NCBI RefSeq assembly: GCF_018812025.1
Contig: NC_063052.1
Span: 18,435,414-18,499,413, forward strand
Length of the DNA: 64,000 nt
DNA from: Megalobrama amblycephala
Lineage: Eukaryota; Chordata; Actinopteri; Cypriniformes; Xenocyprididae
Reading direction: 5' to 3'
Below, piece by piece: positions 25,597-36,356 of this stretch; positions within the stretch are counted from its first letter, which is position 1, and every line of letters begins with the position of its first letter. The translations under genes were made by a program, and so were the position numbers. The notes under the pieces are model-generated. The model was not told where the DNA came from, made no database searches, and worked only from the letters and a program-made list of their open reading frames with translations.

Positions 25597-26452
25597 AGGA
25601 ACACTCCACTTTTTTTTTGAACATAGGCTCATTTTCCAACTCTCCTAGAGTTAAACAGTTGAGTTTTACCGTTTTCGAATCCATTCAGCTGATCTCCGGG
25701 TCTGGCGGTACCACTTTTAGCATAGCTTAGCATAGTTCATTGAATCTGACTGGACTGTTAGCATCTTGCTCAAAAATGACCAAAGAGTTTCAATATTTTT
25801 CCTATTTAAAACTTGACATTGTGTACTAAGGCAGACGGAAAATGAAAAGTTGCGATTTTCTAGGCTGATATGGCTAGGAACTATACTCTCATTCTGGCGT
25901 AATAAACAAGGAACTTTGCTGCCGTACCATAATATCGTAATATCATTATATCATAATATTGTAATATCATCTGCGTAATATCATTGCAGCAGGCGCAATG
26001 ATATTACGCAGCGTCTCTCACAAATGTCTACATGGTTGCAAGGCATGCTCTCTGTGCAAGCAGGGGGTCACAGCCGGTGCATAATATCATTGTGCCTGCT
26101 GCACCCATGGTACGGCAGCAAAGTTCCTTGATTATTACGCCGGAATGAGAGTATAGTTTCTAGCCATATCGGCCTAGAAAATCGCAACTTTTCATTTTCC
26201 GTCGATCTTAGTACACAATGTAACTACAGAAGAGTCAAGTTTTAAATAGGAAAAGTACTGAAACTCTTTGGTCATTTTTGAGCGAGATGCTAACGGTCTA
26301 ATCGGATTCAATGAACTATGCTAAGCTATGCTAAAAGTGGTACCGCCAGACCCGAAGATCAGCTGAATGGATTCGAAAATGGTAAAACTCAATCGTTTAA
26401 CTCTAGGGGAGTTGGAAAATGAGCCTATTTTCAAAAAAAGTAGAGTGTTTCT
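25597..26452. mobile_element. TTAA-flanked MITE, family F2, long copy
   Basis: TTAA at 25593-25596 and 26453-26456. Same termini as 19994-20578. Long inverted arms (gctgccgtaccat / atggtacggcagc) with an aatatcgtaatatcatta-rich insertion near the centre. Confidence 0.8.
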
Positions 26453-26639
26453 TTAAAGCTGATCTAATTTAAAACAATGAAACAGTTCGGTTTACTTAAA
26501 ATATGTCAGTTCTGTGAACTCAAAAGAAAAATAAAGTGCTAAATATTATAATAAAAGTTAATATGCCTGAACTTATTAGTTTAAGTTTGTCCCACTTAAA
26601 CCAATTAATTATTTTCACCGTTAGGGTTTACAGTGTATG

Positions 26640-26895
26640 AATGTAATCTGGACGTACTACATTTGCCATGTTGCCCTTATCATGTGACCTACCAGCGTCA
26701 GTTGCGTTGCGTCACCGCCATTCACAAATCCTCTTCCGTTGTCTCATGGGATAGTAAAGTGTCCATTGTATGTATGCACACTTTAGAATCTTGCTGGAAG
26801 AAGTAGGTCATCCAGGTACTTTTTGACTACCTATTTTATGAGTACTGTGAATTCAGACACATGCTGTTTTTTGCCTACTATATAGTAGGGAATTA
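26640..26895. repeat. Repeat R3, plus copy
   Basis: Contains catgtgacctaccagc, cattcacaaat and ctactatatagtagg, which are found inverted at 29135-29370. Confidence 0.55.
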
Positions 26896-27961
26896 TGCGA
26901 TTTCGGATGCAGCCCAGGTTTGCTACTTGCTAACCGGTTCCAGGTGTTGTTTGCAGGAGGGTCATTCTTATTCTAGAGATTCTTATTGTCCATTTGATTG
27001 GACAAAAATTTGTGTCGTGCAGGTCAGGATGAGTCATCGATATTTTTTCTGAAAGAAGAAATCTGTACATTTTAAATGCGTATAAAGTGAATTTGGTCAA
27101 CATGTAGGAGTACAGTAGCATACAGATGATCCCAAAGCTAACAGACATGGACTAAAAGACACAAAACTCTAATACTGATTCGTGGGGCCTTTATTTTATT
27201 CTTTATTTTATACTAAATATAATTTATTTTCTATTGTGATTTAATGTGTTAATGAAATCTGAAAGACAATGAGTCAATAAATCAAGAGTATTGTTTGCAA
27301 GCATAAATAAGGAACTTTGACATGTTTGCAAAACCCTCTATGACACAAGCCTGGCTTCTTCATGGCCCCTCACACAAACAAAGAGGCGTAATGAAGGACT
27401 GGTTTTCAAATTAAAAGCAAATGCATGTAGAACCCAGTGACCTCGCATCCAACAATAGGAAAATGTCTCTGGTATCCCAAACAACAAAAGAGCCATCAAA
27501 AGCTCTTTGATCTCCGAATGCATCCATCCTGCGTTCCCTTAATGCAGTACAGTCAGAAATTATATCATCCCTCTGGGTTTTCCCTACCCTCTGCCCAGCT
27601 GTGGGTGCTGTTATGTGGGTTTGTTTCTTGTGTTGCCTCCCTGTCTGTTGGTGTGTCCTACTAGCAGGACTTGGAAAACTTCTCGTTGTTTAGTTCCAGC
27701 CATCGTCTCTGGGAGAAAAATGCCATTGGTGGGGTTATGACATTGCGTGGTTTTGAATACAGCATATATGCGAGTAACAGTTGATGATAAATACTTTCAT
27801 TGCAGGATGTGAAGCAGTGTCCACAGTATCACGGCATGTTATCTTTCGACATTGTATTTTCTGTATGTGACTCAAAACCACAGTTTTTTTTTACAATCCT
27901 GTAACAAAACTGTTAGCACTGATCTTTACAGAACTATCCCTCATAGTTCAAAACACTTACA
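26896..27961. other. Gene-free, nothing recognised
   Basis: No supported feature. Confidence 0.4.
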
Positions 27962-28074
27962 CTATGTCCTATGCCTTCCGTATTCAACTTACGAAAAAAA
28001 TGTAACAGACATGCCTCATTGGCCCCGTTCACTGCCATTGTAAAGCTTGGACGTGTCAGGATATTTATCACATG
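27962..28074. mobile_element. F1 fragment
   Basis: Has the F1 blocks ccttccgtattcaacttacg and cactgccattgtaaagcttg, without the ends. Confidence 0.6.
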
Positions 28075-28338
28075 GATATTTATCACATGGTCAGTGTTTA
28101 GGATTTACATTTAGGATTTACGATCGAATTTACTTACAAGTGTCTCGAGTCTTGAAATGTCGCACACTGCACTCACAAAAAAATTGATAATTCATAAATA
28201 TAACACCATTTTAACATTTTTCCCTAATTCAACTTAAAAACTGAAGTTCAGTTGCTGCCGTAGATTGTCTGTACAAGCCAATTTCAACTTTTTAAAATCT
28301 TGTCTAGTTGAATTTTGTATAACCTTAAAAACGGTTAA

Positions 28339-28949
28339 AGGATTAGTTCACTTTTAAATGAAAATTACCCCAAGATTTACTCGCCCTCAAGCCATACTAG
28401 GTGTATATGACTTTCTTCTTTCTGATGAACACAATCGGAGTTATATTAATAAATATCCCGACATGTCCAAGCTTTATAATGGCAGTGAATGGAGCAAATG
28501 AGTCGCGTCAGTTACGTTTTTTTCGTAAGTTGAATACAGAAGGCGTAGGACGTAGCGTAAATGTTTTGAACGGCGAGAGGTGTTACACTTTCTTCGTAAG
28601 TTGAATACGGAAGGCGGTCTGGCAGAAGCTAGATATTTTACTTTATAACTTGTTAAATATGGATATTTTTCTTACACAAATGCATTGCTTTGCTTCAGAA
28701 GGCCTTTATTAACCCCCCAGAGCCATGTGGAGTACGTTTATGATGGATGGATGTGGATGGAGACACTTTCTTGAGCTTCAAACTCGTTGGCCCCCTTTCG
28801 CTGCCATTATAAAGCTTGGACGAGTCAGGATATGTATTAATATAACTCCGATTGTGTTCATCAGAAAGAAGAAAGTCATATACACCTAGGACGGCTTCAG
28901 GATGAGTAAATCTTGGGGTAATTTTCATTTTAAAGTGAACTAATTCTTC
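28339..28949. mobile_element. Foldback MITE F1
   Basis: TTAA at 28335-28338. Left arm aggtgtatatgactttcttc, right arm its complement. The right TTAA has decayed. Confidence 0.75.
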
Positions 28950-29134
28950 AGATTATTTTGATGAGTTAATGTCATGTCTTATTGATCATATCATTTTTTA
29001 CAGTATACTTTGTGACTGAATCAATCTTTGTCATAGAATACTCTTTGAGTTCACAACGTTCTTGTTTCCTTTATTAAAGTATTGTCATTAGCTTATCAAC
29101 ATGCTAACATCAACTCTATCCCTGCATCAGAATA

Positions 29135-29370
29135 TGCATACTTCCCCACTATATAGTAGGCAAAAAATAGTATGTGAAAATAGTAGTGTGTCTGAATACA
29201 CAGTATTCAGAAAACTAAGTGAAAAGTACCCGGATGACCTACTACTTCCGGCGAGATTCTGAAGTTCACATCCAATGGATATTTTACTATATTTGTGAAT
29301 GACAGTAAAGTGACGCAACTGATGCTGGTAGGTCACATGACAATGACAACATTACGAATGTATGTCCAAA
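29135..29370. repeat. Repeat R3, inverted copy
   Basis: Inverse of 26640-26895 (cactatatagtaggc, gctggtaggtcacatg). Confidence 0.55.
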
Positions 29371-29415
29371 TTACATTTATACTACATTCATTCTATATAG
29401 AACATAGTTCATATA

Positions 29416-30261
29416 CAAACCCGATTCCAAAAAAGTTGGAACACTGTACAAATTGAGAATAAAAAAGGAATGCAATAATGTACAAATCTCAAAAACTTAT
29501 ATTTTATTCACAATAGAATATAACATATCAAATCTGTGGTCATATCTGTGGTCAGACGAATCAAAATTTGAAGTTCTTTTTGGAAAACTGGGATGCCATG
29601 TCATCCGGACTAAAGAGGAGAAGGACAACCCAAGATGTTATCAGCGCTCAGTTCAGAAGCCTGCATGACGATGGTATGGGGTTGCATGAGTGCGTGTGGC
29701 ATGGGCAGCTTAGACATCTGGAAAGGCACCATCAATGCTGAAAGGTATATCCAAGTTCTAGAACAACATATGCTCCCATCCAGACGTTGTCTCTTTCAGG
29801 GAAGACCTTGCATTTTCCAAAATGACAATGCCAGACCACATACTGCATCAATTACAACATCATGGCTGCGTAGAAGAAGGATTCGGGTACTGAAATGGCC
29901 AGCCTGCAGTCCAGATCTTTCACCCATAGAAAACATTTAGCGCATCATAAAGAGGAAGATGCGACAAAGAAGACCTAAGACAGTCGAGCAACTAGAAGCC
30001 TGTATTAGACAAGAATGGGACAACATTCCTATTCCTAAACTTGAACAACTCGTCTCCTCAGTCCCCAGACATTTGCAGACTGTTATAAAAAGAAGAGGGG
30101 ATGCCACACAGTGGTAAACATGGCCTTGAAAGTTAAAATCAACTTATTTTTCCCTTAAAATGATACATTTTCTCAGTTTAAACATTTGATATGTCATCTA
30201 TGTTGTATTCTGAATAAAATATTGAAATGTCAGTGTCCCAACTTTTTTGGAATCGGGTTTG
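29416..30261 (+). mobile_element. Deleted Tc1-like transposon
   Basis: TA on each side (29414-29415, 30262-30263). Termini caaacccgattccaaaaaag and inverted ttttttggaatcgggtttg are those of the 54481 element. About 550 bp of the 5' half of the transposase is missing. The remaining C-terminal half keeps [20 protein letters not shown] and SPIEN but has a one-base loss (near 29667) and an in-frame stop at the IENI codons, so it is dead. Confidence 0.85.
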
Positions 30262-30263
30262 TA

Positions 30264-31157
30264 GAACAAAGTTGCATATTTAAAAGAAGTTGATTGATGA
30301 AAAAACATGTTTTTGGGGGGTTTTTATATTTAATAGTGTAGATGTGGCATCTACTAGCAAAACCACAAAACTAACACGCAAAACCGATGAATGGCTAAAG
30401 CACAGAGAATCAGTTTAACTAACCTTGTTTAATTAGGTCTCACCTGACCATTTAGGAGAATTCAGGAGACATTTTCCTAACAATCCATGTCATTAAAGAT
30501 TTTCTGGAACAAGATTGGGTCTGTTGTACTGGGAGTGCTAGTCAAATGGAAAGCAATTGTTCATGATTTTTGACGGAAGAGCATGATGAGTGGTGGGCGT
30601 ATCTTTCTCTTGGTAATCTGACCTTTTGTTCCCGCTGCGCATTAAGCCCATTATGACTCAAGTTATTGTTATTACGTACATTATTCAAGATGACCAGATG
30701 CCTGAGCAGGAGGGGGTTTTAAGTGCCAAGCCAGGGATAGCTGTGTGTGATTGGCTGGGATGTGGAGAACGTTCTAGAGGTCAGAGGGCAGATACTTCCA
30801 AAGGGAAGACACCATCTGGCCCACTGCTGACTCATGGTGGACTCTGATTTTGATCTTAGTGTTCCTTCCTGTCAATGAGAAACATGACTAAGATCAATAA
30901 ATAGTCACATTATACCAGTGCAGCATCACACACTTATTATAATATAAAAGTATGAGCATCAAGAGCCAGCTGGCAGAAATAACAGCAAAGCCGCTATTGC
31001 GTTTTGTCTAGTAATGAGCAATTTAATGAGCTTTAGATATTTATTCTATTTACTAGACACCGTTTTTAATATGTTGGAAAGCATTACTACTAATATTGTT
31101 CACATTTGCCTACTAATTTGAATAAAATTTAAACATTAAACTTATTTTACACTTTGA
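30264..31157. other. Gene-free, nothing recognised
   Basis: No supported feature. Confidence 0.4.
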
Positions 31158-31290
31158 TATACTTCGGAGCCATGTGGAGTATGTTTATGATGGATGGATG
31201 CACTTTCTTGAGCTTCACTGCCATTATAAAGATTGGATGCGTCAGGATATTTATTAATATAACTCCAATTGTGTTCATCAAAAAGAAGAA
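31158..31290. mobile_element. F1 fragment
   Basis: ggagccatgtggagtatgtt and the aatataactccaattgtgtt block are typical of F1. It is the rightmost F1 copy in the window. Confidence 0.6.
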
Positions 31291-31886
31291 TAAATATTGC
31301 TTCGGAGCAGAATTCAAAGCTAAGTGTATCCCATCATGCATCATGTTCAGGAACTCTCATGCCCTGAGATGTCAAGGAAATATATTCCACTGTAAGTAAA
31401 ATGAATTAGATATTACATGTAATATGCTAGTAAAACATAAAGTGCTGCACATTTTATTGGTGCAAAGATGAGTATGTGTATTTTGTATTTGCAACTGATT
31501 TTTATCACTAAATTAGAAGCACAATTACTAATTTGTCTCATCTATTACATTGGGACTAGTGAACAGACATTTAAAAGTTTATTTTAAAGTTTATTTTACA
31601 GCCCACTGCAAACACCCTTGTAATTCGGTTCAACCATTTCGAACTTTATGAATGATTATTTTACAGAAGGTTCAAGTGGTGTGAGTAATGAATTGTAAGC
31701 AAGCAAAGTACAGGTTTTTCTAAAGCACACAGTGCCATCTGCTGTTAAAAAATAAGCTCAGAATCAATTCCAGAATCATTTCGCGATTCATGATGCATCA
31801 ATTTATTTTCCCAGCCCTAATTATTGCAACACTATAAGTGTGTCCGGTCGGGTGATTAACAATTCTACACACACTTGCAGTCTTTT

Positions 31887-32104
31887 ACAGAGCCCCGCAC
31901 ATGACATGGAAGAAAAAAAAAATTGTGTGCACAATTTAATAATTCGTTCCCTCGATTTACTAAATCGTGTGCACAATTTACTATTTTGTTCCCTTGATTT
32001 ATAATTCGAGGGAACGAAATAGTAAATCGTGCGCACATTTTAGTAAATCGTGCACATGATTTAGCCTACCATTTTTTTCCTGCATGTCATGTCCGGGGCT
32101 CTGT
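31887..32104. mobile_element. Short hAT-type MITE
   Basis: Inverted ends acagagccccgcacatgaca and tgtcatgtccggggctctgt, flanked by agtctttt and agtcttta (8 bp, one mismatch). Internal inverted blocks built from gaacgaaatagtaaatcgtg give secondary hairpins. Confidence 0.75.
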
Positions 32105-32212
32105 AGTCTTTAAGCCCACTTGAACACTTAGGCTAAATACAGGAAATATGTCAGTAGGTAACTGGTCAAGTGCAAAGAACACAAATGTTTTTATTTGGAC
32201 AGGCCCATACTG

Positions 32213-32450
32213 TCCTTTAAGGGCGTACTCACACTAGGCACGGTTGCCTTGAACCAAGCCAGAGTGCTCACACTGCATGCGAACCACGCTCAAACCCAAG
32301 TGAACCGTGCTCTGGCCCACCTCTTCCAAGCAGGCCAGGGACAGCTAAACGAACCGTACCCAAGCATGGAACAGAGTGATCACACTTATCAAATGAACTG
32401 GGCTTTGGGGGTCAAACACGCTCAGGCATGGTTCAGAGAGCCTACACCCT
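32213..32450. repeat. Repeat-derived fragment
   Basis: gggcgtactcacactaggca and repeated gaaccgtgctc/gaacc motifs look like a transposon end. The partner end is unclear. Confidence 0.4.
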
Positions 32451-32582
32451 AAGGGAGCTATATGTAAATTTCAGAAACCTTGTTATTAGTGACACTGGTG
32501 GCCATTAATTGAACTGCAGCCAGGAACTTGCTGCTTTTGCTTGCACTTATGCACACGTAATGTACAAGAGACAGTGTGATTG

Positions 32583-32775
32583 AAGGCCCCAATATATTCA
32601 CAGTGAAATTCTTTTTGTTCTTTGCTTAGAAGTAAAAAGAAGTTGGAAACACCATTGCAGCGATTAATGAATATCCTGACATGTCCACGGTGCTGAGAGC
32701 ATTGTTTAGACAAATATGTAAATATGTGCTGCACGCTTTCCTCTCAGTAACAAAATAAACACACAACCAAAATGA
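32583..32775. repeat. Second copy of the 2424-2770 repeat
   Basis: Shares cagtgaaattctttttgttc-like and cctctcagtaacaaaataaa blocks. Confidence 0.5.
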
Positions 32776-32861
32776 CAGTGGATATGTTTACACCAGCTCT
32801 GCAATTCACCGCCATCATGTCAACAGATGGGGTTACTGTTATTATGATAGTTTGATTTAAG

Positions 32862-33052
32862 CAGACTCAAACTCAATTCCAGGAGGGCCACAGCTCTGGA
32901 CAGTTTTGCTCCAACCCTAATCAAACACACCTGATCCAGCTAATCAAGGTCTTCAGGATTACTAGAAACTTCCAAACAGGTGTGAGCTGGAGCTGGTTGG
33001 AGCTAAGCTCTGTAGAGCTGTGGCCCTCCAGGAAGTGAGTTTGAGACCACTG
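32862..33052. mobile_element. Short hAT-type MITE
   Basis: 191 bp; ends cagactcaaactca and tgagtttgagaccactg are inverted, as are ggagggccacagctctg and agagctgtggccctcca. Confidence 0.65.
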
Positions 33053-33057
33053 GTTTA

Positions 33058-34020
33058 GTTCCAACCCTGATAAAAACTCACCTGCCTGTACCTTTCTAGC
33101 AGTTTGGGAAAGTTACTTTTAAAAGTAAAGCATTACAATATTGTGTTACTCCCTAAAAAAGTAACTAATTGTGTTACTTAGTAACTTTTTATGAAAAGTA
33201 AAGTTGCATTACTTTTGAGTTACTTTTTCTTACCTGGGCTGGGGTTGTTTTCTTTGTTTTTTAATAACAACAAAAAAAAAGTTATATTATTGACAAATGT
33301 AAAGTCCCTTTCACAACAAAAGTGAAATGAATAAGCCTCAGGCTAAAGGAAATGCATACTTATGCCCGTACAGTAGAAGGCGCAACTCAAACAAACCTTT
33401 CTGCTGTGCTGATTAAAGAAGAATAGGATACAGGAGAAAATCAAATCTAAAGTCATTTTTGCTTGTTTGTATGGTTGAATTGGTCAGCAGCAAAGACATT
33501 GCTTAATAAAGTGAGATTAAATACATAAAGTATATTTGTGTAATTTAATATGGATAATTATGACAGGTTTACGTAAAATTCTGAGATTGCATTTCACTGT
33601 TTTTATTCATTTTGAGGAATACTGAATGTATTTGTGCAAGTGAGATGAGTAAATGCATGTTCACATTTAGTCTAGAACTACAATAACCATCATTTTTACA
33701 CAGCGCACACAACACCTCTGCACTTTATTTCTCTCAACACAGGGACAGGAAAGCTGTCAGTCAATAAATGTGAAAAAGTAACTTGCGTTACTTATTTGAA
33801 AAAGTAACTTAGATGTTTTTTTGTAAAATGAAAAAGTAATGCTTTACTTTACTAGTTACTTGAAAAGGTAATCTGATTACGTAACTCAAGTTACTTGTAA
33901 TGCGTAACGCTGTAACCCAACACTGCTTTCTAGTAACCCTTTAGACCTTGTTCAGGTATGTTTGATCAGGGTTGGAACCGAACTCTGCAGGACTGTGGCT
34001 CTCCAGGACCGATGTTGGCC
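33058..34020. mobile_element. Split hAT-type remnant interrupted by 33100-33925
   Basis: Left part ttccaaccctgataaaaact and right part atcagggttggaaccgaact are inverted halves of one element. Confidence 0.55.
33100..33925. mobile_element. hAT-type MITE with perfect 8 bp duplication
   Basis: Ends cagtttgggaaagttac and gtaacccaacactg; CTTTCTAG at 33092-33099 and 33926-33933 is an exact 8 bp target duplication. Many aaaagtaac/gttacttt subterminal repeats. Confidence 0.8.
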
Positions 34021-34028
34021 ACCCCTGC

Positions 34029-34064
34029 TATAGACTATAGACTATATAGACTATAGACTATAGT
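34029..34064. repeat. Short tatagac tandem repeat
   Basis: Repeated tatagac units. Confidence 0.7.
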
Positions 34065-36244
34065 TTGAATTGATCCCTTTTCTTTGCATGACACATTGAC
34101 ATTACAGTAGAGAATGGCTCTTTCTGCAATTTCCTGAACATTATATAAGCATTTGTTTCATGTGTCATTGAAAGGAAAGAGAGGTTTTCAGGAGCACCCG
34201 TAAACATCAACTACTAGGTTTACTAGGTTGGCTATAATGTTGATATTACTTTTAACACAAAATGATAAATTCTTAGCAGACTGTCCCTTTTTTCCATGAA
34301 ATGACAGTAGTATCATAGTTTACAGTTTATTACAGTAGCTTTTTACTGTGAGAATTTAGTGAAAATCTCTAAAGAGAATGATGAGAAATAAAAAAAAATA
34401 AATAAATAAAAAATCCCTGGACGTATATTTGCTAATGAGATTGAGAAAAATATGTTTAGTACGATTTATTTTAGGGTGACATATGACCTAAACATGCTTA
34501 AAGATTAACTCATATATTGTCTGAAATCCAGATCTGTATAGCGAGGGTGGTGCAGAATGTAAGATTGATGAGAAAATACAATATCTAGTCCACGTTTCAT
34601 AATAAGAATCCTTGAATGTCCGATGATGAATAGATTCACACTACACCTCACAATGGGACATTCTCTCCTGTATGTCACTGCTTGCTAAGGAGAATCTGCT
34701 GACGATGGAATTTGCCAAGTGTGGCTGGCCATTACTGGAGCTTATTCTCGAAAATTCCTTCGTAAATGCAGACTAAAACAAAGGATTCAGAGCAGGACTG
34801 ATGGAGTGTGTTTTCCTGGATACATGTTTTCTGATTAATGAGGCTCATTGCAGTTGAAAAAAAAAAAAAAAACATTTTCATTTCTATTCATTTTTCCCCA
34901 TACTGAGTCACTTTATTTGTGCCACTATGATGATTTCTGATGATGCTTGCAAAAAAAAAAAAAACTTGCTGCTTTACTAAACTTTATATGTCATTTTTCA
35001 TTTGTTTCTAAACAGCTTAACAGAAATCAGGCATTCATTTCATTGATTCCTTTCAACAGAAAGCTGAAATCTGAAAGTGCCATATATTAACAGCCACCAA
35101 GTTACCTTCGTCCATTTTAACGTAAACTTGACTCTTAATCACAGCTCCATGTAAAGGTCACACAGTCGCATCACTATCAATAATGGCAGGTGAAGAGCTC
35201 ATGTGGGATTCTGTTAATATATAGGAAATTATCCGTTCCAACATTCCCTCTTCACCCCTGGTTGGAGGAATAAATGAGGGACAATGTAAAGGATGAAATG
35301 ACATGCCAAAGAAAAGTAGGACGGTGTGACAGATCTCCTCACCTCTTCAAGTACCTGGTATCAGGAGACGAATGCTTCTCCTTCCTGCTGACTGCAGGAG
35401 AATGACAGTAATGATCCCTATCTATCAAATGTGCACTGGTGGGAATGGGAAATTGTCAGAGCGGTGCGTGTATGCGTGTGAGTATGAGGGAAGGCTATGT
35501 ATTAGACTGCATTAATGGCTTTCATACCTCCTTAAGGAATGAAACCTCATACTGTGAACACATGTCAGTGCTTCAGCTTGATGCATTAAAAGCCTCTTCC
35601 TCGAAAGCACTCGCTTCAGAATATACTGGATGTGGATCCTGACCATTACTGTATATTATACACAATGAATATTTTGCAGTCTGAACTTTGACACAAAATG
35701 TCTGTAGTTGTCCATATAAATATGATAAATGACATCAACTATGCCTTCTCCACCAAGTTCAGCTCATGGAAAATGCCTGTATTGTATTTTATTGATGTGA
35801 GCTCATAGTGATGAAAATCTAATCATGGTCAGATGAGGTTGTGCAGCAGTTTAGAAAGCATATATTCATCACACAGTCTAGAAAATGTTTTTTCAGTCAT
35901 AGAAAACCTATAAATAGCAGATAAATGTATGTTTTCAAGGTCTGAAAAGGTCATTAAAATGAATATTTTTTTATTTGTGCAACTTTTTTTCTTGTAAAAC
36001 CTGTTTGCAAGTTGAACTGATTTGCAAATGAGTATGAATGATTTATTAATGATTTTCTAAAATCCTTATCCAGTGATCAGAAATAACTGTTAACCATGTA
36101 AATACATTAAAGTGAATTGTGAACAAATAAATGTGGTCAGCAATTTCCTCCTGATCTGACCCTTAAACATGATTTATAAACAGAGAATTTTTTTATAAAG
36201 TGATGTGATTATTGTTAACAGCTGCAACTTGCAGGTATCTTGAT
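34065..36244. other. Gene-free, nothing recognised
   Basis: AT-rich with A-runs near 34860 and 34952; no element or ORF could be supported. Confidence 0.4.
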
Positions 36245-36356
36245 TGCTGATTGGCTAAAGGTGAGGAGTGAAGTCTATAAGAGGATTCCTATTGAGGTTT
36301 GTGTTAGAAGCTTTCAAGTGGGATTGTAACAAAAATTGTGGGTGTCTTATTCAACA
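36245..36356 (+). promoter_or_regulatory. Core promoter of the Ser-rich secreted gene
   Basis: An inverted CCAAT box (attgg, about 36249-36253) lies some 25 bases before a TATA-like element (tataaga, 36276-36282). The first coding ATG is at 36357, about 75 bases after the TATA-like box. Spacing suits a transcription start near 36305-36310. This is predicted from motifs only. Confidence 0.55.
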
